Position numbers and translations under genes: made by a program
The notes under the pieces: model-generated
Database searches by the model: none
Seen by the model: only the letters and a program-made list of their open reading frames with translations
What the model was told of the DNA's origin: nothing
Shown: piece after piece, positions 15,431-23,482 of the stretch
Layout of the letters: every line of letters begins with the position of its first letter
Position numbering within the stretch: position 1 is the stretch's first letter
Source: Kordia algicida OT-1
GTDB taxonomy: Bacteria > Bacteroidota > Bacteroidia > Flavobacteriales > Flavobacteriaceae
Reading direction: 5' to 3'
DNA length: 64,000 nt
Assembly (NCBI RefSeq): GCF_000154725.1
Contig: NZ_DS544873.1
Span: 3,695,339-3,759,338 of the forward strand

Positions 15431-17371
15431 CTACTTTTTGATAAATTTTTCTGTGTGATTAATTCCTGATGCTGTAGTTACGGTTAAGAAATACATATTA
15501 TTGCTTAATTGTGAAACATCAATTTCGGAAACTTCAATCGCTTTACTTTGTATTAATTTTCCTGAGATATCAGTTATTTTATAAGCAACGATAGGTTCGT
15601 CACTATTAAATCGTAACACATCTGAGGTTGGATTTGGAAACATGGTAAAATTGATAAGTTCGTTATCTTCTCTACCTAAGGTTCCGTTGTTTGCTTCTCC
15701 CATTACTAATAATGAACGGATATGATCTTTTACTTCTTCGGTAAATACATTCATTGTTGGTGGCACATCGCTTTCACTACTCAATGTGATTTGGTACGAC
15801 CAAGCTTCATCATAACAACTATCACAACAAGAAGGAACGTACAATCCTATCACGTATAATTTGTTGTGCTCAAAGTTGTAATTAGGAAACGTCGTCGTTA
15901 ATCCCCAAACTGGATTTGCAGAAGTTGGCAATTGATTGTTAAATCCGCCAATATTACTTGACCACGCAAATGAATCTGGTGCCATATTTACAAAATCAAT
16001 AGGTTGTGTTAGTGGATAATTTGCCAATTCGTATACAAACCAATTATACTGATATCCACCATTTTGTTCTGTACAAACATCTCCAACAGCTAGCACATCG
16101 TCTGTGGTATCAATACTATTGATTGAACCTGTTAATTGTTGTGGATTTCCTTGGTGTAATACACTAATGCTTAAGTTTTGATCTAGTTTTGCTTGTAATG
16201 AAATATCATCAATAGCTAAATCGTTTCCATCGCCCAAACCATCTTCTTTTAAGTGAATTTTAATGTCTAATACATCATTTTCTCCCTCAAAACATTCTGA
16301 AATTTGTTGCCAGTCACAAGGATCGTCACTGTTTGTGTTAATCGTAATCCAATCAAATAATTGACCATTTACTTCTAAACGAATTTCTGGTTTGATGTTG
16401 AAGGTACATTGTGGCAAATCTTTAAAGTTTGCACAGAATTTGTAATTTTTCTCAGGATCAATTTGTACACTTTGTTCCCAAATAACACTTGTTGTTCCTG
16501 AAGGTTGTGTTGTTCTTCCATTCACTAATAAGAAGTTTTTGTTGTCTGCATATTGCTCAGGGTCAATACATGCAGAATGATCTGTTACGGTTGTTCCAAA
16601 AATACTTGCATCGTCGGAAACATGATAGGCTCCAGGATATAAACTTGCATCTTCAGTGTAATCGCTACCAAATCCGTTTGTACCATTTTCAAAGTTTCCG
16701 TTTTCTACTAAGTTGTCTCCTTCACAGCAAAAAGCGCCTTCATTATTTGGTTCGCCACCTTGAATGTCACAATCTTGAATACAAATATTGTCATAACCAT
16801 ATTCTTCAATTGGATACGAAGTTAAATCTAGGTAAAAACGAATTCCACTAATATTGCTTAGTAACGTGTTCCAATCGGTACACTCAGATCCGGCAGACAT
16901 TACCCATTGTCCGTTGGCGTTAGAAGGTAAATCGGTGCCTTCACATGTTTCAATTGGTGCACATACATGTACCCAACCTTCACCTTCTGAGATTGATACA
17001 TTGGCTACAAAAGTTGCAGTTGCTGTTGGACTTGTTGGCGATCCGCTATAAATGATTAATCTTGGAGATAATGGTTCTCCTAAGTTTCCATCATTAATAA
17101 CTTTAAAATCCCAACACAGACATTGTCCGTCGTATTCGCGCCAATCGCCACCATAATCTACGTCGTTGTAAATGTATGATGAACCTGAGGCATCATAAGA
17201 ATGTAGAAAAAAGTCGTCAGCATTTCCGCTAGGACCAGGACTGTCAACAGTACTTGCTCCGGCAGCAACGCCATTCCAATTTGAGATATTCTGATCGTTA
17301 AAATCTTCACAGAACTGTCCAAAGCTTACTCCGCAAACGAAGAGTAAACATAAAGTAATCATGTTTTTCAT
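15431..17371 (-). CDS. Secreted multi-module protein with T9SS sorting domain
   Basis: A 646-residue secreted protein. The signal peptide is MKNMITLCLLFVCGVSFGQ. A first cysteine-containing beta-sandwich (about 20-205, FCEDFNDQNISNWNG onward, ending in RFYLDLTS...GYDNICIQDC) looks like a lectin/laminin-G-like fold. A second, carbohydrate-binding-like module (about 212-395) opens with NLVENGNFENGTNGFG and closes with DLAIDDISLQAK. A Cys-rich third region contains CCDSCYDEAWSYQI. The last ~75 residues (FTMFPNPTSDVLRFNSDEP ... TEKFIKK) are a type A T9SS sorting domain. No catalytic motif is visible, so the likely role is binding or adhesion at the surface. It has its own terminator. Confidence 0.82.
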   Translation of the reverse strand: MKNMITLCLLFVCGVSFGQFCEDFNDQNISNWNGVAAGASTVDSPGPSGNADDFFLHSYDASGSSYIYNDVDYGGDWREYDGQCLCWDFKVINDGNLGEPLSPRLIIYSGSPTSPTATATFVANVSISEGEGWVHVCAPIETCEGTDLPSNANGQWVMSAGSECTDWNTLLSNISGIRFYLDLTSYPIEEYGYDNICIQDCDIQGGEPNNEGAFCCEGDNLVENGNFENGTNGFGSDYTEDASLYPGAYHVSDDASIFGTTVTDHSACIDPEQYADNKNFLLVNGRTTQPSGTTSVIWEQSVQIDPEKNYKFCANFKDLPQCTFNIKPEIRLEVNGQLFDWITINTNSDDPCDWQQISECFEGENDVLDIKIHLKEDGLGDGNDLAIDDISLQAKLDQNLSISVLHQGNPQQLTGSINSIDTTDDVLAVGDVCTEQNGGYQYNWFVYELANYPLTQPIDFVNMAPDSFAWSSNIGGFNNQLPTSANPVWGLTTTFPNYNFEHNKLYVIGLYVPSCCDSCYDEAWSYQITLSSESDVPPTMNVFTEEVKDHIRSLLVMGEANNGTLGREDNELINFTMFPNPTSDVLRFNSDEPIVAYKITDISGKLIQSKAIEVSEIDVSQLSNNMYFLTVTTASGINHTEKFIKK

Positions 17372-17519
17372 AATGTAAAATGTTTAAGTTTCTATTATTT
17401 AGTTTCAAGGCAAAGATGCGCCAGTATGAAACAATAGGGTAGAAGCAAAGCACCGAGTTTGGAAGCGTGTTTTGCCTTAGGAAAATATTGAAAAACCTTA
17501 AACCTTACAGGAAAAACAC

Positions 17520-18560
17520 TTAGGAAATCATTTCACTTGGTATGCGTTTATTCATCACTTTAAACCATAAAGGAGGAATCAGTGCTAATACCATTGAGGT
17601 TGGATAACCAAAAGGCATTTGCGGACTTTTCTCGTGACAATCAAGCAATTGATACTTTTTAGAAGCTTTGTAATGATGATCGCTATGACGTGTGAGTTCG
17701 TACAAAACAATGCGCCCAATAGTGTGATTGGAATTCCAAGAGTGAATTTCGCGTACACGTTCGTAACGCCCAGAAGCTAGTTTTTTTCTGAGCAATCCGT
17801 AGTGTTCTATATAATTAATGGTTTCTAAAAGTAAAAAGCTTACCACAGCACTTGCGAGCGCAAATACAAACGCCAATGTTCCTAGAAAATAGAAAATACT
17901 CGCTAAGTAACCTATCTGCAGCAGCGTAAACCAAAACATGTTATTTTTAAACGAAAAGAAAGAAAAGTTTCCGCGTTGTCGTAGATTTTTTTGAATTTTC
18001 CACGCGTTTATATATTGTCGAATTGTTGAGGTAAACCAGAAAGAATATACAACTTGATTGTATCTTGCAGTTGCAGGATCTTCTTTTGTGGCGGCGTGTA
18101 AATGATGTCCAAAATTATGTTCTACAAAAAAGTGCATGTATAAAGATGGCCACAATAACAATTTTGCCATAATTTGCTCATATTGTGTTTTTCGGTGACC
18201 AAGTTCGTGCGCTACGTTGATTCCGTTAGAACCTAAAACGATTCCTGTAGAAAAGATGAGTCCGACCAATTCGTAGGTTTCATACATTCCTGTGGAAACA
18301 TTCCACAATGTAATTAGTAAGAGTCCAAAAACTACGGGAAGATTCAAATATAATAACCAATCAAAAATTGGGTTTACGGCTTTTTCTTCTACTTCTTGCT
18401 CTGATAAATTTTTGGTGCTTTGTGAAAAAATCAATTCCATTACCGGAATCATTCCAAAGGCATACAAAGGCGTCAAAAAGGTATAATAACCTTCCAAATA
18501 TAACGCTAACATAGCAACCAAAGGTGTAGAAAAAGCAGCTAAATATTTCAAGTCTTTCAT
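17520..18560 (-). CDS. alkB: Alkane 1-monooxygenase (AlkB-type)
   Basis: A 346-residue integral-membrane di-iron hydroxylase. All AlkB signature motifs are present: HELGHR at 118-123, EHNFGHH at 147-153 followed by EDPATAR, NYIEHYG at 249-255 and HSDHH at 292-296, with six hydrophobic segments between them. AlkB oxidises medium to long n-alkanes at the terminal carbon, using rubredoxin as electron donor. No rubredoxin gene is in the window. The EDPATAR and NYIEHYG motifs separate it from fatty-acid desaturases and xylene monooxygenase. An outer-membrane protein gene lies 89 bp upstream on the same strand and may be co-transcribed. Length is a little short of Pseudomonas AlkB (~400). Confidence 0.9.
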   Translation of the reverse strand: MKDLKYLAAFSTPLVAMLALYLEGYYTFLTPLYAFGMIPVMELIFSQSTKNLSEQEVEEKAVNPIFDWLLYLNLPVVFGLLLITLWNVSTGMYETYELVGLIFSTGIVLGSNGINVAHELGHRKTQYEQIMAKLLLWPSLYMHFFVEHNFGHHLHAATKEDPATARYNQVVYSFWFTSTIRQYINAWKIQKNLRQRGNFSFFSFKNNMFWFTLLQIGYLASIFYFLGTLAFVFALASAVVSFLLLETINYIEHYGLLRKKLASGRYERVREIHSWNSNHTIGRIVLYELTRHSDHHYKASKKYQLLDCHEKSPQMPFGYPTSMVLALIPPLWFKVMNKRIPSEMIS

Positions 18561-18649
18561 AAATCAACATCTAGATTCAAGGTTCTTAAAAATACTACTT
18601 TTTTATGGAATTGAAGCCTCAAGAATCTCTAAAAAAAGAAAATACACTT

Positions 18650-19477
18650 TTAAAACCGCTTGTACAAACCAACAGTCAACGCCGCTTGCTTCGCTACATT
18701 GTTTCCAGAAAATGCACCGCCAAAACTCAAAACGCCACCAAAAGAATTAGTAATTTCTCCCACAGCTTTCAAACCAAAAGCACCATATTCTTGATTGTTT
18801 ACGTATAAAGCTGTCGCTTGATTTGACAAAGGAAGATTCACATCGCCATCATTAAAAGAACTCACAATATCCACAAAACCAATCAGCCAAATTTTTGAAT
18901 GTACTTTTGTGCCAATTTCGCCACCAATCTTAAAATTATTGCTATAATCGTTCGTTTTCAAGTCAATTCCTGTAAAAGCTTGCACATAAAACTTGTCAAA
19001 ACTACGCCCAATATTCACCGTTGGTGTCAATGTCCACGCGTCTTGTCCGGTTCTAATTCCCGAAGCAGTTTCAAAAGTTCCAGTATTCGCTTCCACATTC
19101 AACTGTCCGGAAATCAACCATTTCTTATGGTAAAAATTATGCTTCAATCCTACAGAAACATTTCCAAAAGCTGTTTTCGAATCTTCCGTAATAAACGCAG
19201 TTCCATTGACAGCATCGCCGGTTTGAATCATTTTAATAGGAAGATTTACAATTAAAGTCGTTTTAGAGGAAATTCCATATTCGCCATACAATTGTAGTGT
19301 ATTGTCGGTAATTTCTCGATCGGTTTGATACTCAGGATCGCCAAAAACTTCGTCATAATTGGCAATTGTAGTGAACGAAAGTTGTGTGTAAAATTTTCCT
19401 TTTTCTTGTGTCCACGGACTCTGTGCAAACAAAATTCCTGAACTCAAAATAGCAATAATTGTATATAAATTTTTCAT
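18650..19477 (-). CDS. Outer-membrane beta-barrel, phenol-MetA-type transporter family
   Basis: A 275-residue protein with a signal peptide (MKNLYTIIAILSSGILFAQ). It is made of alternating amphipathic strands: KFYTQLSFTTIANYDEVFG, LYGEYGISSKTTLIVNLPI, GNVSVGLKHNFYHKKWLIS, LTPTVNIGRSFDKFYVQAF and a terminal AALTVGLYKRF with aromatic C-terminus. The layout fits the outer-membrane family PF13557 (putative MetA pathway of phenol degradation), whose members are linked to uptake of aromatic or aliphatic compounds. It lies directly upstream of alkB, which suggests, but does not prove, a role in hydrocarbon entry. Confidence 0.6.
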   Translation of the reverse strand: MKNLYTIIAILSSGILFAQSPWTQEKGKFYTQLSFTTIANYDEVFGDPEYQTDREITDNTLQLYGEYGISSKTTLIVNLPIKMIQTGDAVNGTAFITEDSKTAFGNVSVGLKHNFYHKKWLISGQLNVEANTGTFETASGIRTGQDAWTLTPTVNIGRSFDKFYVQAFTGIDLKTNDYSNNFKIGGEIGTKVHSKIWLIGFVDIVSSFNDGDVNLPLSNQATALYVNNQEYGAFGLKAVGEITNSFGGVLSFGGAFSGNNVAKQAALTVGLYKRF

Positions 19478-19587
19478 AATTGGCTTGTTTCTGAGTGCTT
19501 AGTAGTAACTTTTTGTAAAATCTTACACAATCTTTAACAAGTCTCATATACTATTAATTGCGTAAATATGTTATTTTTATCAGTTAT

Positions 19588-22500
19588 ATGATGAATGCAT
19601 ACGAGCAAATACAAAAAAAATTAGGGCAGTTTGTGACCAAATACTACACAAACGAGCTCATCAAAGGAGCCATTCTATTCTTTAGTATCGGACTCTTATA
19701 CTTTATAATCACCTTGTTGGTGGAACATTTTCTATGGCTAAGTACAGGCGCAAGAACAGCGTTATTCTGGATTTTTATTGCGGTTGAGTTAGCGCTTTTC
19801 GCGAAATTTATCGTGCTACCATTCACAAAATTGTTTAAACTACAAAAAGGAATCAGTTTCAAAGAAGCGTCTACCATTATCGGAAATCACTTCCCAGAAG
19901 TAAACGATAAACTATTGAACGTGTTGCAATTGTCTGAAACGTCTCAGGAATCTGAATTGTTATTGGCAAGTATCGAACAAAAATCGCGAGAACTACAACC
20001 CATTCCGTTTCAAGTAGCGATAAATTTTAAGAAAAACATCAAATACGCAAAATATGCCATCTTACCATTGGCAATCGTACTATTTGTGTGGATTTCTGGA
20101 AACAGTTCCTTATTCAGTAGTAGTTACGAACGTGTAGTAAATTACAAAACGGCGTATGAACCGCCAGCGCCATTTCAATTCATTGTAGTAAATGATACTT
20201 TGCAAGCCATTGAAAATCAAGCATTCAAGCTGCAAGTGCAAACATTAGGTGATGTCATTCCAGAAGAAGTACAAATCTCGCTAGGAGAGGAAACGTATTT
20301 TTTACATAATAAAGGCATTGGAACGTTTGAATACAACTTTTCACAACCAAAAGAGGCAACAACTTTTACGCTCAAAGCGAATGAAGTCACGTCAAAACCA
20401 TATACTTTAAACGTCGTAAAAGTTCCGTCATTGGTCAACTTTCAAATGATTTTAGATTATCCTGCATATACCAAACGGAAAGATGAGGTTTTAAAAAGCA
20501 CAGGAAATGCGACAATTCCTGAAGGAACAACCATTACTTGGGAAGCAAAAGCAAAACAAACCAATCGATTAGAGCTAATTTCTACAGATTCGACTTATGT
20601 TTTTACTAAAGAAGCAAACAATTTTAAACTTGCACAAAAAATATTTCAAAAACTTGATTATCAAATAAGTATAAGCAATTTAGAACTTAAAAACTATGAA
20701 AATTTAGGCTTTAATATCAATGTTATCAAAGATGAATATCCAAAAATGGATTTGCAATCAAAACGTGATACGGTCGATCAACGAACCATGTATTTCTTAG
20801 GGCAAGTTTCGGATGATTACGGACTCAAACGTCTGCAATTGGTATACTATCCTGCGGAAAATGCAGCGAAAAAAACAAAAGAAAACATTCCTATTAGCGC
20901 TTCAAACATTGACCAATTTCAATACACATTTCCTGGAAATCTACAATTGGCAAAAGGTGTCAATTACGAATTCTACTTTCAACTTACAGACAACGATGGA
21001 TTGCGTGGAGGAAAAAGCGTTAAAAGTGAAATATTCAACTATCGCAAACTCACAGATACTGAATTAGAAACAGAGCAATTGCAACAGCAAAATGAAACGA
21101 TCAAAGACTTAGACAAATCATTAGAGAAGCTTCAAAAGCAACAAGATGAACTCAAAAAAATCTCCAAAGAACAAAAAGAAAAAAGTGAATTGAACTTCAA
21201 CGATCGTAAAAAGCTAGAAAAATTCTTGCAACGACAAGAACAAAACGATCAAATGATGGAGAAATTCTCCAAGCAACTTCAGGAAAATCTAGAAGACTTC
21301 CAAAAAGAAGAAACCAAAGATGATGAAGACAAAGAATTGCTAAAAGAACGTCTAGAACGTCAGCAAAAAGAATTGGAAAAAAATGAAAAGTTGATGGAGG
21401 AGTTAAAAAAACTTGCTGAAAAAATAAGCGAAGAAGAACTCCAAGAAAAACTTGAAGAACTCGGAAAACAACAACAAAATAGCAAAAAGAATCTGCAACA
21501 AATTCTCGAATTAACGAAGCGTTATTATGTAACAAAAAAAGCAGAGAAAATTCAAAAAGAACTGCAAGAACTCGCTAAAGAGCAGGAAGAACTTTCTAAG
21601 AAAAGTGGCGATCAAAATACGAAAGAACAGCAAGAAGAACTCAACAAAAAATTTGAAGACTTGCAAAAACAAATGGATGAGTTAGACAAAGAAAATGAAG
21701 AACTCAGAAAACCATTAGACTTGGAACGTAAAAAAGACGAAGAAGAAGACATCAAACAAGAACAACAAGAAGCTACGGACGATCTTGAAAAAAGTGAAGA
21801 ATCGCAAAGTGAGCAACAAAAATCTGAACAGCAAAAAAGTGCCAAGCAAAAGCAAAAGAAAGCCGCGCAGAAAATGCAACGTATGAGCAAAAGTATGGCA
21901 ACAGCGATGCAAATGAGTGGACAGCAAAGCATTCAAGAAGATGCTGAAATGTTACGTCAAATCTTAGATAACTTATTACTTTTTTCTTTTGATGAAGAAA
22001 ATTTAATGAAAAACTTTGAAGAAATCGATAATACAAATGCAAGCTATGCATCACGATTAAAACGTCAAAAAGAACTGCGAAAAATGTTTGAACATGTCGA
22101 TGATAGTTTATTCGCATTGTCATTACGTCAGCCAACAATCTCTGAAGAAATCAACAAGGAAATTACGGAAATCTATTTTAATATAGACAAATCGTTGGAA
22201 CTTCTAGCAGAAAACAATGTCTACCGTGGCGTTGCTGCACAACAATATGCGTTGACATCAACCAACAAATTGGCCGATTTCTTAAGTGGTGCGCTCGATA
22301 ACATGAACCAAAGTATGGGTTCTGGAAAAGGTCAAGGAACATCAGGAGTTGGACAAAGCGGACAAAATCAAGGTCAAGGAAAAGGATTTCAATTGCCAGA
22401 CATCATTCAATCGCAAGAGGAAATCAACAAGCAAATGAAGAAAGGGCAGAAGCAAGAAGGGCAAGGAAAAGATGGTAAAGATGGCAAGGAAGGCGGTAAA

Positions 22501-23013
22501 GAAGAAGGCGAAAAAGGCAAAGGCGGCAAAGATGGTAAAGACGGAGAAAACGGTCAGCAAGGTGGCGGATCGGGTAGTGGAGACGAAGACGCTTCGGGAA
22601 AATTATACGACATTTACAAGCAACAACAAGCGTTGCGAAATCAACTAGAACAGCAATTAAAAGATAAATACGGAGAAAAAATAAACAATCCACAAGCAAG
22701 AGAATTGCTCAAGCAAATGGAGCAAGTGGAAACTGAATTGCTAGAAAGAGGTTTCAATGATGAAACCATGAAAAAGATGATAGAACTCAAATATCAATTA
22801 CAAAAACTTGACAAAGCTGCCTTCGAACAAGAAAAAGAAAACAAGCGAGAATCTTCTACAAATCGGAAAGATTTCAACAATACTACAAACGAAAAAATTC
22901 CTGATGTGCGACAGTATTTCAATCAAATTGAGATATTAAACAGACAAGTATTACCTTTGCGCAATAATTACAAAAAGAAAGTACAAGAGTATTTCAAAAA
23001 AAAGGATGATTAG
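19588..23013 (+). CDS. DUF4175 family membrane protein with long coiled coil
   Basis: A 1141-residue protein of the Bacteroidota DUF4175 family. Membrane segments lie at about 28-50 (AILFFSIGLLYFIITLLVEHFLWL), 57-77 and 157-175 (YAILPLAIVLFVWISG). Beta-rich extracytoplasmic modules (about 190-480) follow, then a very long Glu/Lys/Gln coiled coil (about 490-780), a helical region, and a Gly/Lys/Gln low-complexity tract (about 915-1010, with GKGGKDGKDG-type repeats), before a final helical domain. The function is unknown; the shape suggests an envelope-spanning structural or ATP-independent assembly factor. The start is placed at ATG 19588 (or 19591); an in-frame TTG at 19558 would add ten residues and is less likely. 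It overlaps ybeY by 8 bp, so the two are translationally coupled. Confidence 0.85.
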   Translation: MMNAYEQIQKKLGQFVTKYYTNELIKGAILFFSIGLLYFIITLLVEHFLWLSTGARTALFWIFIAVELALFAKFIVLPFTKLFKLQKGISFKEASTIIGNHFPEVNDKLLNVLQLSETSQESELLLASIEQKSRELQPIPFQVAINFKKNIKYAKYAILPLAIVLFVWISGNSSLFSSSYERVVNYKTAYEPPAPFQFIVVNDTLQAIENQAFKLQVQTLGDVIPEEVQISLGEETYFLHNKGIGTFEYNFSQPKEATTFTLKANEVTSKPYTLNVVKVPSLVNFQMILDYPAYTKRKDEVLKSTGNATIPEGTTITWEAKAKQTNRLELISTDSTYVFTKEANNFKLAQKIFQKLDYQISISNLELKNYENLGFNINVIKDEYPKMDLQSKRDTVDQRTMYFLGQVSDDYGLKRLQLVYYPAENAAKKTKENIPISASNIDQFQYTFPGNLQLAKGVNYEFYFQLTDNDGLRGGKSVKSEIFNYRKLTDTELETEQLQQQNETIKDLDKSLEKLQKQQDELKKISKEQKEKSELNFNDRKKLEKFLQRQEQNDQMMEKFSKQLQENLEDFQKEETKDDEDKELLKERLERQQKELEKNEKLMEELKKLAEKISEEELQEKLEELGKQQQNSKKNLQQILELTKRYYVTKKAEKIQKELQELAKEQEELSKKSGDQNTKEQQEELNKKFEDLQKQMDELDKENEELRKPLDLERKKDEEEDIKQEQQEATDDLEKSEESQSEQQKSEQQKSAKQKQKKAAQKMQRMSKSMATAMQMSGQQSIQEDAEMLRQILDNLLLFSFDEENLMKNFEEIDNTNASYASRLKRQKELRKMFEHVDDSLFALSLRQPTISEEINKEITEIYFNIDKSLELLAENNVYRGVAAQQYALTSTNKLADFLSGALDNMNQSMGSGKGQGTSGVGQSGQNQGQGKGFQLPDIIQSQEEINKQMKKGQKQEGQGKDGKDGKEGGKEEGEKGKGGKDGKDGENGQQGGGSGSGDEDASGKLYDIYKQQQALRNQLEQQLKDKYGEKINNPQARELLKQMEQVETELLERGFNDETMKKMIELKYQLQKLDKAAFEQEKENKRESSTNRKDFNNTTNEKIPDVRQYFNQIEILNRQVLPLRNNYKKKVQEYFKKKDD

Positions 23014-23428
23014 TTTTCATTATGAGACACAATTTGAACTTCCAAACGAAGCACAAATTGAACAATGGATTGGCAACGTAATTGCTTCAGAAAACAGAAA
23101 AGAAGGAGAAATCAATTATATCTTTTGTGATGATGAATACCTGCATAAACTAAATGTAGAATTCTTAAATCACGATACACTAACTGATATCATTAGTTTC
23201 GACAATTCCCTAGGAAATCAACTCCATGGAGACATTTTTATCTCTGTAGAACGTGTTGCTGACAATGCAAATGATTTTAAAGTTTCCTTCGAAGAAGAAC
23301 TGCGTCGTGTGATGATTCATGGAATATTACATTACTGTGGTTACAAAGACAAAACCGACGAAGATCAAGCTGAAATGACTGCCAAAGAAAATGAAAAACT
23401 CCAAATGTTCCACGTGGAACAATCGTAA
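23006..23428 (+). CDS. ybeY: Endoribonuclease YbeY (16S rRNA maturation)
   Basis: A 140-residue YbeY, a metal-dependent endoribonuclease of 16S rRNA 3'-end maturation and ribosome quality control. The family signature HGILHYCGYKDKTDED is at residues 105-120; H105 and H109 are the first two zinc ligands, but the third ligand position (H-x3-H-x5-H) is Asp115 rather than His. SFDNSLGNQLHGDIFIS is the usual preceding strand. The start ATG at 23006 overlaps the DUF4175 stop. The 3' end of the gene contains a perfect parS-type palindrome, which encodes the tail residues FHVEQ. mnmG follows 54 bp later. Confidence 0.93.
   Translation: MISFHYETQFELPNEAQIEQWIGNVIASENRKEGEINYIFCDDEYLHKLNVEFLNHDTLTDIISFDNSLGNQLHGDIFISVERVADNANDFKVSFEEELRRVMIHGILHYCGYKDKTDEDQAEMTAKENEKLQMFHVEQS
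23406..23421. promoter_or_regulatory. parS: parS-type ParB-binding site 1
   Basis: TGTTCCACGTGGAACA, a perfect 16-bp palindrome fitting the general parS consensus TGTTnCACGTGnAACA. It lies inside the last codons of ybeY. Confidence 0.88.
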
Positions 23429-23482
23429 ATCTCTTGTATAAATTGTTAAAGAAAATAGAATTAGTATTATAATCGTTAAGAT

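Noticed and set aside
18605-18808. Small plus-strand open frame between alkB and the barrel gene
   Set aside because: Overlaps the conserved C-terminal strands of the barrel gene on the other strand and shows no recognisable features.
19558-19587. TTG start that would lengthen the DUF4175 protein by ten residues
   Set aside because: An ATG pair at 19588 and 19591 gives a normal N-terminus just before the first membrane segment.
21612-21932. Long minus-strand open frames inside the DUF4175 gene
   Set aside because: They are mirror frames of the Glu/Lys/Gln-rich coiled coil and have Ser/Cys/Phe/Leu-rich composition with no start context; shadows of the real gene.
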